The position numbers and the translations under genes are program-made. Source: Comamonas sp. (lineage in GTDB: Bacteria; Pseudomonadota; Gammaproteobacteria; Burkholderiales; Burkholderiaceae_C). Taken from it: a DNA stretch of 23,182 bases. The DNA lies in the NCBI GenBank assembly GCA_019236485.1, contig JAFAIY010000280.1:1-23182 (forward strand), read 5' to 3'. Within the stretch, counting starts at the first letter, position 1. Every line of letters starts with the position of its first letter. Shown piece after piece: positions 1 through 6,933 of this stretch. The notes beneath the pieces are model-generated. The model was not told the origin of the DNA. It worked only from the letters and a program-made list of their open reading frames with translations, and ran no database searches.

Positions 1-104
1 GCCGCGGCCACCGACGCATGCTGCTTCCACCACCAGAGACCGCCTCCGGCGCCGAGCAGCAGCACCAGAACCCCAGCGACCAGTATTGCAATCTTCTTAC
101 CCAT
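1..104 (-). CDS. fliL: Flagellar basal body-associated protein FliL (N-terminal part only)
   Basis: Only the first 34 or so residues lie in the window; the gene runs off the left edge. The start reads MGKKIAILVAGVLVLLLGAG, a short basic N-terminus followed by one hydrophobic membrane helix ending in a Trp-rich stretch. This is the usual FliL layout, a single-pass inner-membrane protein around the stator. Two ATGs lie in tandem (107 and 104). An AGGAGG sits 1 nt before the first and 4 nt before the second, so the second is preferred. It lies 17 nt after fliK, and fliK-fliL is the lafE-lafF order of lateral systems. With so little sequence, the assignment rests on topology and position. The next genes outside the window may be a sigma factor and stator genes, by analogy with laf clusters. 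Confidence 0.72.
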   Translation of the reverse strand, partial: MGKKIAILVAGVLVLLLGAGGGLWWWKQHASVAA

Positions 105-121
105 CATTCCTCCTGCACCGC

Positions 122-1195
122 CTAGGCAGCGTCATTCCACGCCTGCAAGGCCTGGCCTATTTCATCGTCCTCGGCCAGCTGCCAGGGACGGCTGCCATCG
201 CGCGGCTGGCCGCCCTGGCTGCTGGCTCCCGCCTGCCGGCCCTGGGCCACCACCACGGAAGCTTCGCCGCTGGTGCGTGACTGCAGCTCCTGGCGCAGGC
301 CTTCGGCCAGGCCTGCCAGCTGGCGCCCGACCTCGGCATGCGAGGCCTGCATCCACACCTGTACGCCCGCTCCGTCATGCTGGATGCGCAGCTCCACCGT
401 GCCCAGCTGCGGCGGATCCAGCCGCACCGTGGCGACCTCCACGCCCTGGGCCTGCTGCCACTGGATCCGGTCGGACAAGGCTTGCAGCAAAGGCGCTGCC
501 GAGCGTGCCTGCGGCGCGGCAGTAGCGGCCGCAGTCGCGGCCGCAGCCAGCGGCTGGGCCTGGCCCTCATTGCGCTCGGGCGCCACGACCGGCGCCGCGC
601 CCTGCAGCGGCGCCGCATCCACCACAGCAGCCACGCCGGCTTGCAGCCTCTCGCCCGATGCGGCAGCGGCGCTGGCGGCTACCGCCGTTTGAGCCTGGCC
701 CAGGGGCTGGCGTGGCATCTGGCTGCGCGCCAGCGCGGCTACCGCCTCTCTTGCGGGCAACGCGCCCTTCGCGCCGTCCACGGCCTTGCGACTGACCTCT
801 GCGGCCCTGGCGATGGCAGCAGGCGCAGCGTCCAGAGCTCCAGGTGCTTCATTCTGAGCACCGGGCACTGCAGCCTCCATGGCCGGCTGGGCCATGGGTT
901 GCCACACGGGGAGAAAGCTCGCGAGCTCCTGCCATGCGGCCTGATCGGGGCCGTTTTCCTTCGCCGCAGTGCCCTCGCCCGGCTTCGCACCGTCGGCCGG
1001 TACGGCCGCATCGCCGAGCACGGCCTGGGCCACGGCGGCCGCAAACAGCTGCAGCGGCTGGACGGAGTTCGGCGCCTGGGGCGCGGTGCTCTGCTCCGCG
1101 GCCGGGGCCACGACGGCGCTGGCTCGCGCCGCCGCAACGTTAGGTGCAGCAGCCGCAGGAGCGGCGGCCTGGGGTGCCAATGGCAATGCGTTCAT
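122..1195 (-). CDS. fliK: Flagellar hook-length control protein FliK
   Basis: FliK is the secreted molecular ruler that ends hook growth and, through FlhB, switches export to filament substrates. The predicted protein is 357 aa. The first two thirds are Ala/Pro/Gln-rich and of low complexity, as is normal for the ruler part. The C-terminal Flg_hook domain is clear: a LDPPQLGTVELRI motif at about residues 259-271 is followed by an amphipathic helix (residues about 285-305). I chose the ATG at 1195 because it overlaps the stop of the upstream FliT-like gene as ATGA and has AGGA about 10 nt before it. An in-frame ATG at 1213 would add six residues inside that gene. It lies between the FliT-like gene and fliL, matching lafD-lafE-lafF. 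It is shorter than enteric FliK (about 400 aa). Confidence 0.9.
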   Translation of the reverse strand: MNALPLAPQAAAPAAAAPNVAAARASAVVAPAAEQSTAPQAPNSVQPLQLFAAAVAQAVLGDAAVPADGAKPGEGTAAKENGPDQAAWQELASFLPVWQPMAQPAMEAAVPGAQNEAPGALDAAPAAIARAAEVSRKAVDGAKGALPAREAVAALARSQMPRQPLGQAQTAVAASAAAASGERLQAGVAAVVDAAPLQGAAPVVAPERNEGQAQPLAAAATAAATAAPQARSAAPLLQALSDRIQWQQAQGVEVATVRLDPPQLGTVELRIQHDGAGVQVWMQASHAEVGRQLAGLAEGLRQELQSRTSGEASVVVAQGRQAGASSQGGQPRDGSRPWQLAEDDEIGQALQAWNDAA

Positions 1196-1497
1196 GAAAA
1201 CTGTTCCTGCCATGCGTAGGCTTTATGGGCTTCGTTCTGGTGCTGCAGATCGCGCAGGCGCGCACCGGCTTCGGCCAGCGCCAGCTGGCAGGCCGCTCGC
1301 GCCTGGCCATGGGCCTGGGCGATCTGCCGCCAGGCAGCCTGCACGGCGGCATCGTCCGGCAGCGCGGCGGGCGGCTGCTGCGCCCACTGCTGGGTCAGCC
1401 GGTCCAGCTGCGCCAGGCGCTCCCAGTCCTGGTCGGCGCCCGCCGCGGCCAGTTGCTGGGCCAGGGCCTGCAGGCGCGGAAGATCAGAGACGGGCAT
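1192..1497 (-). CDS. fliT: FliT-like flagellar export chaperone (LafD position)
   Basis: This small protein of 101 aa is rich in Ala, Gln and Leu and is predicted to be almost wholly alpha-helical, with acidic and amphipathic stretches. It has no membrane segment or recognisable catalytic motif. FliT proteins are about 100-120 aa helical chaperones that bind the cap protein FliD and bring it to the export ATPase. Their sequences diverge strongly, so the call rests mainly on size, helical character and place: directly after fliS and before fliK, where lafD sits in Vibrio lateral clusters. The start overlaps fliS by 14 nt with AGGGA about 8 nt upstream, and the stop overlaps the fliK start as ATGA. 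It could instead be an unrelated small helical export factor. Confidence 0.6.
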   Translation of the reverse strand: MPVSDLPRLQALAQQLAAAGADQDWERLAQLDRLTQQWAQQPPAALPDDAAVQAAWRQIAQAHGQARAACQLALAEAGARLRDLQHQNEAHKAYAWQEQFS

Positions 1498-1882
1498 CCG
1501 CCATTCCCTGCCAGCCCGCGCGCAAGGTCTGGACTATGCCCAGCACCTCATCCACCTTGGACACATCCATCTCGAACCCGGCCTGGTTCAGGCGGTGGGC
1601 GCAGAAGTCATACAGCCGCGACAGGTTCTCCACCACGCCGTTGCCGGCATCGGCCTCCAGCGCGCTGCCCAGACCCGTGAGGATGTCGGCACATTTGGCG
1701 ATGGAATGGGCTTTTTCCTCGAAGCGCTGGTGCTCGATGTGCATGCGCAGGCGCGCCATCTCCTCCAGCAGGCCGTCCACCAGCATCAGCACCAGTTCCA
1801 CGGGCGATGCCTGGGCGGTTTGCGCCACCATATTGGCGGCGCGGTAGCCGCCGTATCCTTCATTCCAAATCTGCTCGTTCAT
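1484..1882 (-). CDS. fliS: Flagellar export chaperone FliS
   Basis: FliS is the cytoplasmic chaperone that binds the flagellin C-terminus and stops it polymerising before export. The 132-aa product has the expected length and pattern: a short N-terminus containing YGGYRAANMVAQTAQ, then ASPVELVLMLVDGLLEEMARL, which corresponds to the conserved helix with a P-x-x-L-V-x-M-L-x-x-G-L core. It continues as a helical bundle ending near a tryptophan. It begins 23 nt after fliD and overlaps the FliT-like gene by 14 nt, so the three are one transcription unit. No strong Shine-Dalgarno precedes the ATG, which suggests reliance on translation from fliD. No flagellin gene lies in the window, so the client must be encoded elsewhere. 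Confidence 0.92.
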   Translation of the reverse strand: MNEQIWNEGYGGYRAANMVAQTAQASPVELVLMLVDGLLEEMARLRMHIEHQRFEEKAHSIAKCADILTGLGSALEADAGNGVVENLSRLYDFCAHRLNQAGFEMDVSKVDEVLGIVQTLRAGWQGMADARL

Positions 1883-1905
1883 GGGTCAAGAGGACGCGGG
1901 CCGGC

Positions 1906-3375
1906 TCACTTGGAGGAGGACGAGAACAGCGAGCCCAGCAGGCCCGTGGTGTTGCCCATCGTCGTCTCCAGGTTGGCCAGCGCCGTAAATTGCGTCAGAT
2001 AGCGTTGGTAGGCCTGGTCATGCAGGCGGTCGATCGTGCTCTGGTCCTTGGTGTACTGGGCCAGCTGTTTTTGCAGACCATCCTGACGGTTCTTGAGATA
2101 GCCCGTCGTGGAATTGGTCCAGGTGTTGATATAGGTCTGCAGCGCACCCATCACGCCGCTGCGCTTGTATTCCAGCGTATTGGTCTGCCCCAGCAGGGTG
2201 TTGAGGCCGTCGGGGTTGGCCGCCACCTTCTTGGCAAAACGGTCGGCATCCAGGGCGATGGTTCCGTCCCGCTGGGCGGAGATGCCGTAGTCCGTCAAGC
2301 TGACACCGCCCACCGAGGTGCGCAGCAGGCCGTTGAGCTGGTTGCGCAGGCCGCGCACGCCGGAGTCGCCGTTGAGGGGACCGGCCGAGACCTTGGTGTC
2401 GGCATTGCCCGCGGCGGTCAGCTTGTCTATGGCCTTGACCAGGGTGTTGTAGGCATCGACAAAGCCCTGCATATTGCTCTTGGTCGCGGAGTCGTCCTTG
2501 GCCACGGTGACCGTGAACGGGCTGGAGCTTGCCTCCTGCAGCACCAGCGACAGGCCCTCGATGCCGGTATAGGTATTGGACGCCTGGCGGATTTCTGCGC
2601 CGCTGCCGCCACCCAGGCTCAGCACGGCGTTCTGCGCCACGGCCAGCTGGGTGCCGCCCACACCGGCGCCTCCCGCGGGCGGCATGGTGACGGCAGAGCC
2701 TGCCTGATCCTGCTGCTTCAGCGCGGCCACGGTGCTGGCCCAGTCGGCGGCCAGCTGCGGCGCGTCCGTGGCCGCCGTGCTGGTGGACACCTTGTGCAGC
2801 TGGAAAGCATTCTCGAGCCCGGTGCTGGCGGCATTGAGCAGCAGCTTCTGCTCGCCGTTCTGGGTCACGACCGAGGCCGTGATCTTGCCTGCGCTGGCCT
2901 TGTTCAGAGCGCGGGCGATTTCCGTGACGGACAGCTTGCCGTCGTGGTTCTCATCGGCGGCGCTCAGGTCCAGCTGGATATAGCCGCTGCCGCCCAGGGT
3001 GGTCACCACCAGGGTGGTGTCCTGGGGGTAGCTGGTGTCCAGCTCCAGGCCCAGTTCCTGCATGGAATACAGAGACTGCTGGGCCGTGGCCAGCTGGCTC
3101 ACGGAAAAGCTGTAGCTGCCCGCCGAGGCGGAGCTGTTCGCCGAGGCCGTGGCCGCGCTTGTGCGCGAAACCGTGGCGGTCTGCGCCACCACGCTGCCCT
3201 TGCCGGACAGGGTTCCCAGCGCCGTGGTGAACGCGGACAGTGCCGACTGCAGGCTGCCGAGCGCCGTGACCTTGCCTTGCGCCTTGCTGGTGTTGGTGTT
3301 CACCTGCGTCTGGCGCGCGTAGATATAGCTGTCTGCCAGTGCCTTGGCGGTAGAGACCGGATCGTAAGTTGCCAC
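1906..3375 (-). CDS. fliD: Flagellar filament cap protein FliD (LafB-like)
   Basis: FliD forms the cap at the filament tip that folds exported flagellin into place. The 489-aa product has FliD layout: an N-terminal helical region (about 1-60), a central surface domain with a beta-rich repeat (about 88-300), and a C-terminal helical region (about 390-489) with a coiled-coil run ending in a Ser-rich tail. The start MATYDPVSTAKALADSY resembles lateral-type FliD. Translation starts at a GTG with AAGGGG about 8 nt upstream. An unusual feature is a complete EF-hand-like loop, DENHDGKLSVTE, at residues 141-152 inside the surface domain (see findings). It lies between fliJ and fliS, which joins the filament genes to the basal-body operon. 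Confidence 0.93.
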   Translation of the reverse strand: MATYDPVSTAKALADSYIYARQTQVNTNTSKAQGKVTALGSLQSALSAFTTALGTLSGKGSVVAQTATVSRTSAATASANSSASAGSYSFSVSQLATAQQSLYSMQELGLELDTSYPQDTTLVVTTLGGSGYIQLDLSAADENHDGKLSVTEIARALNKASAGKITASVVTQNGEQKLLLNAASTGLENAFQLHKVSTSTAATDAPQLAADWASTVAALKQQDQAGSAVTMPPAGGAGVGGTQLAVAQNAVLSLGGGSGAEIRQASNTYTGIEGLSLVLQEASSSPFTVTVAKDDSATKSNMQGFVDAYNTLVKAIDKLTAAGNADTKVSAGPLNGDSGVRGLRNQLNGLLRTSVGGVSLTDYGISAQRDGTIALDADRFAKKVAANPDGLNTLLGQTNTLEYKRSGVMGALQTYINTWTNSTTGYLKNRQDGLQKQLAQYTKDQSTIDRLHDQAYQRYLTQFTALANLETTMGNTTGLLGSLFSSSSK

Positions 3376-3411
3376 TGTATTCCCCTTGTATGCGTTCGCG
3401 GTTGGGCGGTA

Positions 3412-3864
3412 CTAGCGGTTTCCGGTGTCCTGCAGGCGTCGCTGGCGCTGCCATGTCTGGCCCGCCAATTCATCCATGCGCTTTTGTTCCTGGCGCTGCT
3501 GCTGCACGGCCTGGTCGGTGCGTGCTCGCTCCAACACCGACTGCATGCTTCCATGCTGCCGGACGGCCGCCTGCAGTTGCGCCTGGGCCTGGGCATATTC
3601 GAGCTGCTGCACCCCGAAGGTGTCGCGGCATTGCTCGGCCATGTCCAGCAGCCCGGAACGGAAACCCGCTGCGTTCGCATACAAGGCGACGTTGGCGTGC
3701 AATTTCTTCACTCCGGCGCTGTCGGCCATGCTGCGCAGGCGGTCCAGCTGGCCGCGCGTGCGCTCCAGCCGCTCGCGCGCCTGGCCGGCCTCGGCCAGGT
3801 TCTGCTGGGCGCGCTGGTCCAGCACCTGCACCCAGCGGGACAAGGCCATCATGGGGACACTCAT
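3412..3864 (-). CDS. fliJ: Flagellar export protein FliJ
   Basis: FliJ is the stalk of the export ATPase. It inserts into the FliI hexamer and contacts FlhA. The product is 150 aa, the family's usual size, and is almost entirely coiled coil: long runs rich in Ala, Gln, Arg and Leu with no glycine-rich or hydrophobic membrane stretch. It follows fliI with an ATGA overlap, which is its standard place. The next gene, fliD, starts 36 nt downstream. FliJ sequences are weakly conserved, so the call depends on both coiled-coil character and position. Another in-frame Met occurs at residue 5, but the ATGA overlap favours the start given. Confidence 0.87.
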   Translation of the reverse strand: MSVPMMALSRWVQVLDQRAQQNLAEAGQARERLERTRGQLDRLRSMADSAGVKKLHANVALYANAAGFRSGLLDMAEQCRDTFGVQQLEYAQAQAQLQAAVRQHGSMQSVLERARTDQAVQQQRQEQKRMDELAGQTWQRQRRLQDTGNR

Positions 3865-5201
3865 GCCAGCACCTCCCGCAGCCCGGCCCAGCAGGCCGGC
3901 AGTGCCGCGGACTCATGGGTGCCCTGGCGCACATAGGCCTCGAGCTGCGGCCAGCGCTGCACCGCCTGGTCGGTGCGCATATCCGCTCCGGGCACATAGG
4001 CGCCCATGGGGATCAGGTCCCCGACCTGGGCATAGCGCGACATCAGCTCCTTGGCCTCGCGCGCCGCCTGCAGCTGGGCCTCGGGCACCACCTGGGGCAT
4101 GCAGCGGCTGATGGAGGCCCCCACGTCGATGGCCGGGTAATGTCCCCGCTCCGCGAGTTCGCGGCGCAGCACGATATGGCCGTCCAGAATCGCGCGCGCC
4201 GTGTCCGCCACCGGGTCCTGCTGATCATCGCCTTCGGCCAGCACGGTGTAGATGGCCGTCATGCTGCCCGCGCCCTGCTCGCCGTTGCCGGCGCTCTCCA
4301 CCAGCTGGGGCAGCATGCTGAACACCGACGGCGGATAACCGCGCGTGGCCGGCGGCTCGCCCAGGGCCAGCGCGATCTCGCGCCGCGCCATGGCGTAGCG
4401 GGTCAGCGAATCCAGCAACAGCAGCACATTGCTGCCCTGGTCGCGAAAATGCGCGGCGATGCTGTGGCACAGCTCGGCCGCCATCATGCGCAGCAGCGCG
4501 GGCTCGTCGGCCGGCGCCACCACCACGATGGCCCGGCGCATGCCTTCCGGGCCCAGAGCCTGGTCTATGAACTCGCGCACCTCGCGGCCGCGCTCGCCGA
4601 TCAGGCCGACCACGATGACATCCGCCTCGGTCTGGCGCGTCACCATGCCCAGCAGCACGCTTTTGCCCACCCCGCTGCCCGCGAACAGCCCCACGCGCTG
4701 GCCGCGCCCCAGCGTCAACAGACCATTGATGCAGCGCACGCCCACGTCCAGCGCCTGGTCTATGGGCCGTTTCTTCAGCGGATGCACCTTGGGCGGCTGG
4801 GCCGGCAAAGGCGTCTCGCCGCCCAGCCGGCCCTTGCCGTCCAGCGGCTCGCCCAGGCCGTTGACCACCCGGCCCAGCCAGGATGGGCCGATCAGCGGCT
4901 GCTGGTGCTCGCCTTCGGGTACCACGCGCGCGCCCGTGGCCAGGCCGGCGGCCTGCCGCAGCGGCATCAGATAGGAGACGGCGCCGCGAAAGCCCACGAC
5001 CTGGGCCGGCAAGGGCAGGCCCGAGGGGCTGTCGATCAGGCAGCGCGCGCCCAGCGGCAGCGCCGCGCCCGTGCTCTCCAGCAGCAGTCCGGTGGCCGCA
5101 TGCAGACGGGCCGTGGGCTGTGCCACGGGCACATCCTCCAGCCGGATGCTGCGCAGCGACTGCGCCAGCACTCCCTCTGCCACGGCCGCCGGGCCCGTCA
5201 T
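3861..5201 (-). CDS. fliI: Flagellum-specific ATPase FliI
   Basis: FliI is the hexameric ATPase of the flagellar type III export apparatus, related to the F1 beta subunit. The protein is 446 aa, the normal length. Walker A is GSGVGKS at residues 175-181. The segment GERGREV (about 202-208) carries the expected catalytic glutamate, and Walker B is the NVLLLLD run ending at Asp264. The signature ALGEPPATRGYPPSVF follows. The N-terminal beta-barrel domain includes GLGEPLDGKG near residue 115, a family hallmark. The start chosen overlaps the fliH stop as ATGA; longer in-frame extension upstream would only read through fliH. The end overlaps fliJ as ATGA. All catalytic motifs are intact. Confidence 0.97.
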   Translation of the reverse strand: MTGPAAVAEGVLAQSLRSIRLEDVPVAQPTARLHAATGLLLESTGAALPLGARCLIDSPSGLPLPAQVVGFRGAVSYLMPLRQAAGLATGARVVPEGEHQQPLIGPSWLGRVVNGLGEPLDGKGRLGGETPLPAQPPKVHPLKKRPIDQALDVGVRCINGLLTLGRGQRVGLFAGSGVGKSVLLGMVTRQTEADVIVVGLIGERGREVREFIDQALGPEGMRRAIVVVAPADEPALLRMMAAELCHSIAAHFRDQGSNVLLLLDSLTRYAMARREIALALGEPPATRGYPPSVFSMLPQLVESAGNGEQGAGSMTAIYTVLAEGDDQQDPVADTARAILDGHIVLRRELAERGHYPAIDVGASISRCMPQVVPEAQLQAAREAKELMSRYAQVGDLIPMGAYVPGADMRTDQAVQRWPQLEAYVRQGTHESAALPACWAGLREVLA

Positions 5202-5887
5202 GGCGCTGGCTCCTGCAGCAGCTGCCCCCGTACCTGCTCCATGCAGGCGGCCAGACGTTGCTTGCAGCCCGCGTCCACCTCTTCTTCGCCGACCAGCAGC
5301 CGGCACTCGCCGGCTTCCAGCCCACTGTCGGCCTGCAACTGCCAGGCGGGAATGCGCGCGGCATCCAGCTCCTGGATGCGCTGCAGGTCGGCGGGATTCA
5401 AAAAGACATGCACGACGCCCGTGCGCTGAGGCATGCCGCTCAGGGTTTCCTCGACCAGGGCCAGAATCTGCGCCGGCTGCAGCGTCAGCTCGCAACGCAC
5501 CACCTGGCGCGCCACTTTCTCCACCAGCCCCACCAGATCCTTGCGCAGGCTGGCCTCCCAGTCCGCATGCAGGGCCTGCAGCTGCGCGGTCAGCGCCGTC
5601 AGCGGAGCCCCCAGGCGCTGCAGCTCGTCGCGCGCGCCGGCCAGCGCCTGGGCGCGGCCCGCATCCAGGCCGGCCTCATGGCCGGCCGCATAGCCCGCAC
5701 TTTCGCCTTCGCTCTGCCCCTGGGCAAAGCCCTGCGCATGTCCGCGCTGCGCGGCCTGCTCGTAGGCCTGGGCCAGCTCCTGGGTGCCCGCGGGAGCGTC
5801 CGCATCCTGCACCTGCTCCGGCTGTGCGCTGTCGGCCAGCACCAGGTCCAGCGGCGGAAAGTGGTAAGGGCGGTAGCGCACGCTCAT
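5198..5887 (-). CDS. fliH: Flagellar export regulator FliH
   Basis: FliH binds FliI and tethers it to the C-ring through FliN, and resembles the peripheral stalk of F-type ATPases. The 229-aa product has a Tyr/Pro-rich N-terminus (MSVRYRPYHFPPLDL), a helical segment with glycines at every fourth residue from 49 to 77, and a C-terminal domain (about 110-229) with the pattern VARQVVRCEL typical of FliH. The N-terminus lacks the two tryptophans used by enteric FliH, though aromatic Tyr and Phe residues are present. The start overlaps the fliG stop as ATGA and the stop overlaps the fliI start in the same way. An in-frame open stretch extends much further upstream but reads antisense-like low-quality sequence within fliG, so it is ignored. 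Confidence 0.93.
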   Translation of the reverse strand: MSVRYRPYHFPPLDLVLADSAQPEQVQDADAPAGTQELAQAYEQAAQRGHAQGFAQGQSEGESAGYAAGHEAGLDAGRAQALAGARDELQRLGAPLTALTAQLQALHADWEASLRKDLVGLVEKVARQVVRCELTLQPAQILALVEETLSGMPQRTGVVHVFLNPADLQRIQELDAARIPAWQLQADSGLEAGECRLLVGEEEVDAGCKQRLAACMEQVRGQLLQEPAP

Positions 5888-6933
5888 TCCACCACGGCCT
5901 CGGCAAACAGCTGGATCTCCAGTTCGCCGGCCTCGACCATGGCCTTGACCAGGTCCATGATTTCGCGCCGCGCCTGCTCCACGCGGCTCAGCGGCACGGG
6001 ACCGCTGCGGCGCATCTGATCCTCGAAGCTCTGCGCCTGGCGGCGCGGCATGGCGCCCAGCACGGCCTTGCGCACGGCAGGCTCGGCGCCCTTGAGGGCC
6101 AGGGCCCAGAGCTCGGCGGGCACGGCTTCGATGATCTGGGTCAGTGCAGTCTCGGACTGGGTCGACAGCATGAAGAAGTCGTACATCTCGGTCTCGATCT
6201 CCGAGGTGATCCCGGGATCGCGGGCACGCAGCCGCTCCACCAGTTCCTGCTTGTTGCCCGGAATGCGGTTGAGGATCTCCGCCGCCTGCTTCACGCCCTC
6301 CATGGCCACGCTCTGGGTGCCGAACTCGCTCAGGTACTGATCGGTCAGCAGCTCCAGCTGCACCAGCAGGTCGCGGTCCACATCCTTGAGCTTGGCCACG
6401 TTCAGCACCAGGGCTTCGCGCCCCGACTCCGGCAGATGTTCGATCACATCGCCGGCCAGCTTGGGCGGCAGGAATGCCAGAAACACGGCCTGCATGCGCG
6501 GGTGCTCCTGCGCCAGGCGCTCGGCCAGCCAGGCCGGCGAAGCCCATTGCAACCGCCCCATCTTGGGCCGGATCTCGTCGCCATAAATGCTGTCGAGCAC
6601 GCTGCCCGCGATATCGCTGCCCAGGGCCAGGCCCAGCGAGCGCTGCAGAAAACTGCGCGAGGCGCCGTGCACGCCACTTTGCTCGCGGTAGTCGTCAAAG
6701 AAATGCTGCAGCGACTGGCGCACCGAATCCACGCGGATGCCGCTCATGCGCGACATCACCTGCGTCACGGCGAGCAGGTCTTCGCGTTCCAGGCAGCGCA
6801 GCACGCCGGCAGCAGGCTCCTCGCCCATGCTCAGCAGCACGATGGCCGCCTGCTCGATCAGGTTCAGGCTTCCTTCCTGCCTGGCGGCCAGCGCCGCCGC
6901 GCCCTCAACGCCCGTTACCAACTGGTTGGCCAT
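5884..6933 (-). CDS. fliG: Flagellar motor switch protein FliG
   Basis: FliG sits on the MS ring and takes torque from the stator. The 349-aa product covers all three FliG domains: the N-terminal FliF-binding helices, the middle domain with an EHPR motif at residues 143-146 (family EHPQ-type FliM contact), and a C-terminal domain ending GPVPLSRVEQARREIMDLVK. The C-terminal torque helix is unusual: where the family typically has a Leu-Asp-Asp-Arg core, residues 256-266 read LSTQSETALTQ. The start lies 29 nt inside fliF, and no other Met is near. The Shine-Dalgarno is weak, so coupling with fliF is likely. The protein has a short extension (FAEAVVE) past the usual end. Confidence 0.96.
   Translation of the reverse strand: MANQLVTGVEGAAALAARQEGSLNLIEQAAIVLLSMGEEPAAGVLRCLEREDLLAVTQVMSRMSGIRVDSVRQSLQHFFDDYREQSGVHGASRSFLQRSLGLALGSDIAGSVLDSIYGDEIRPKMGRLQWASPAWLAERLAQEHPRMQAVFLAFLPPKLAGDVIEHLPESGREALVLNVAKLKDVDRDLLVQLELLTDQYLSEFGTQSVAMEGVKQAAEILNRIPGNKQELVERLRARDPGITSEIETEMYDFFMLSTQSETALTQIIEAVPAELWALALKGAEPAVRKAVLGAMPRRQAQSFEDQMRRSGPVPLSRVEQARREIMDLVKAMVEAGELEIQLFAEAVVE

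Noticed and set aside
1807..5429. Two long plus-strand open frames (about 709 and 686 residues) opposite fliD, fliJ and fliI
   Set aside because: They are antisense to genes with clear motifs and have repetitive Gly/His/Gln/Arg composition. Neither has a plausible ribosome-binding site or a known fold.
5202..6547. N-terminal extensions of the fliI and fliH frames
   Set aside because: They read out of frame through the preceding gene; the ATGA overlaps at 5198-5201 and 5884-5887 give normal family lengths.
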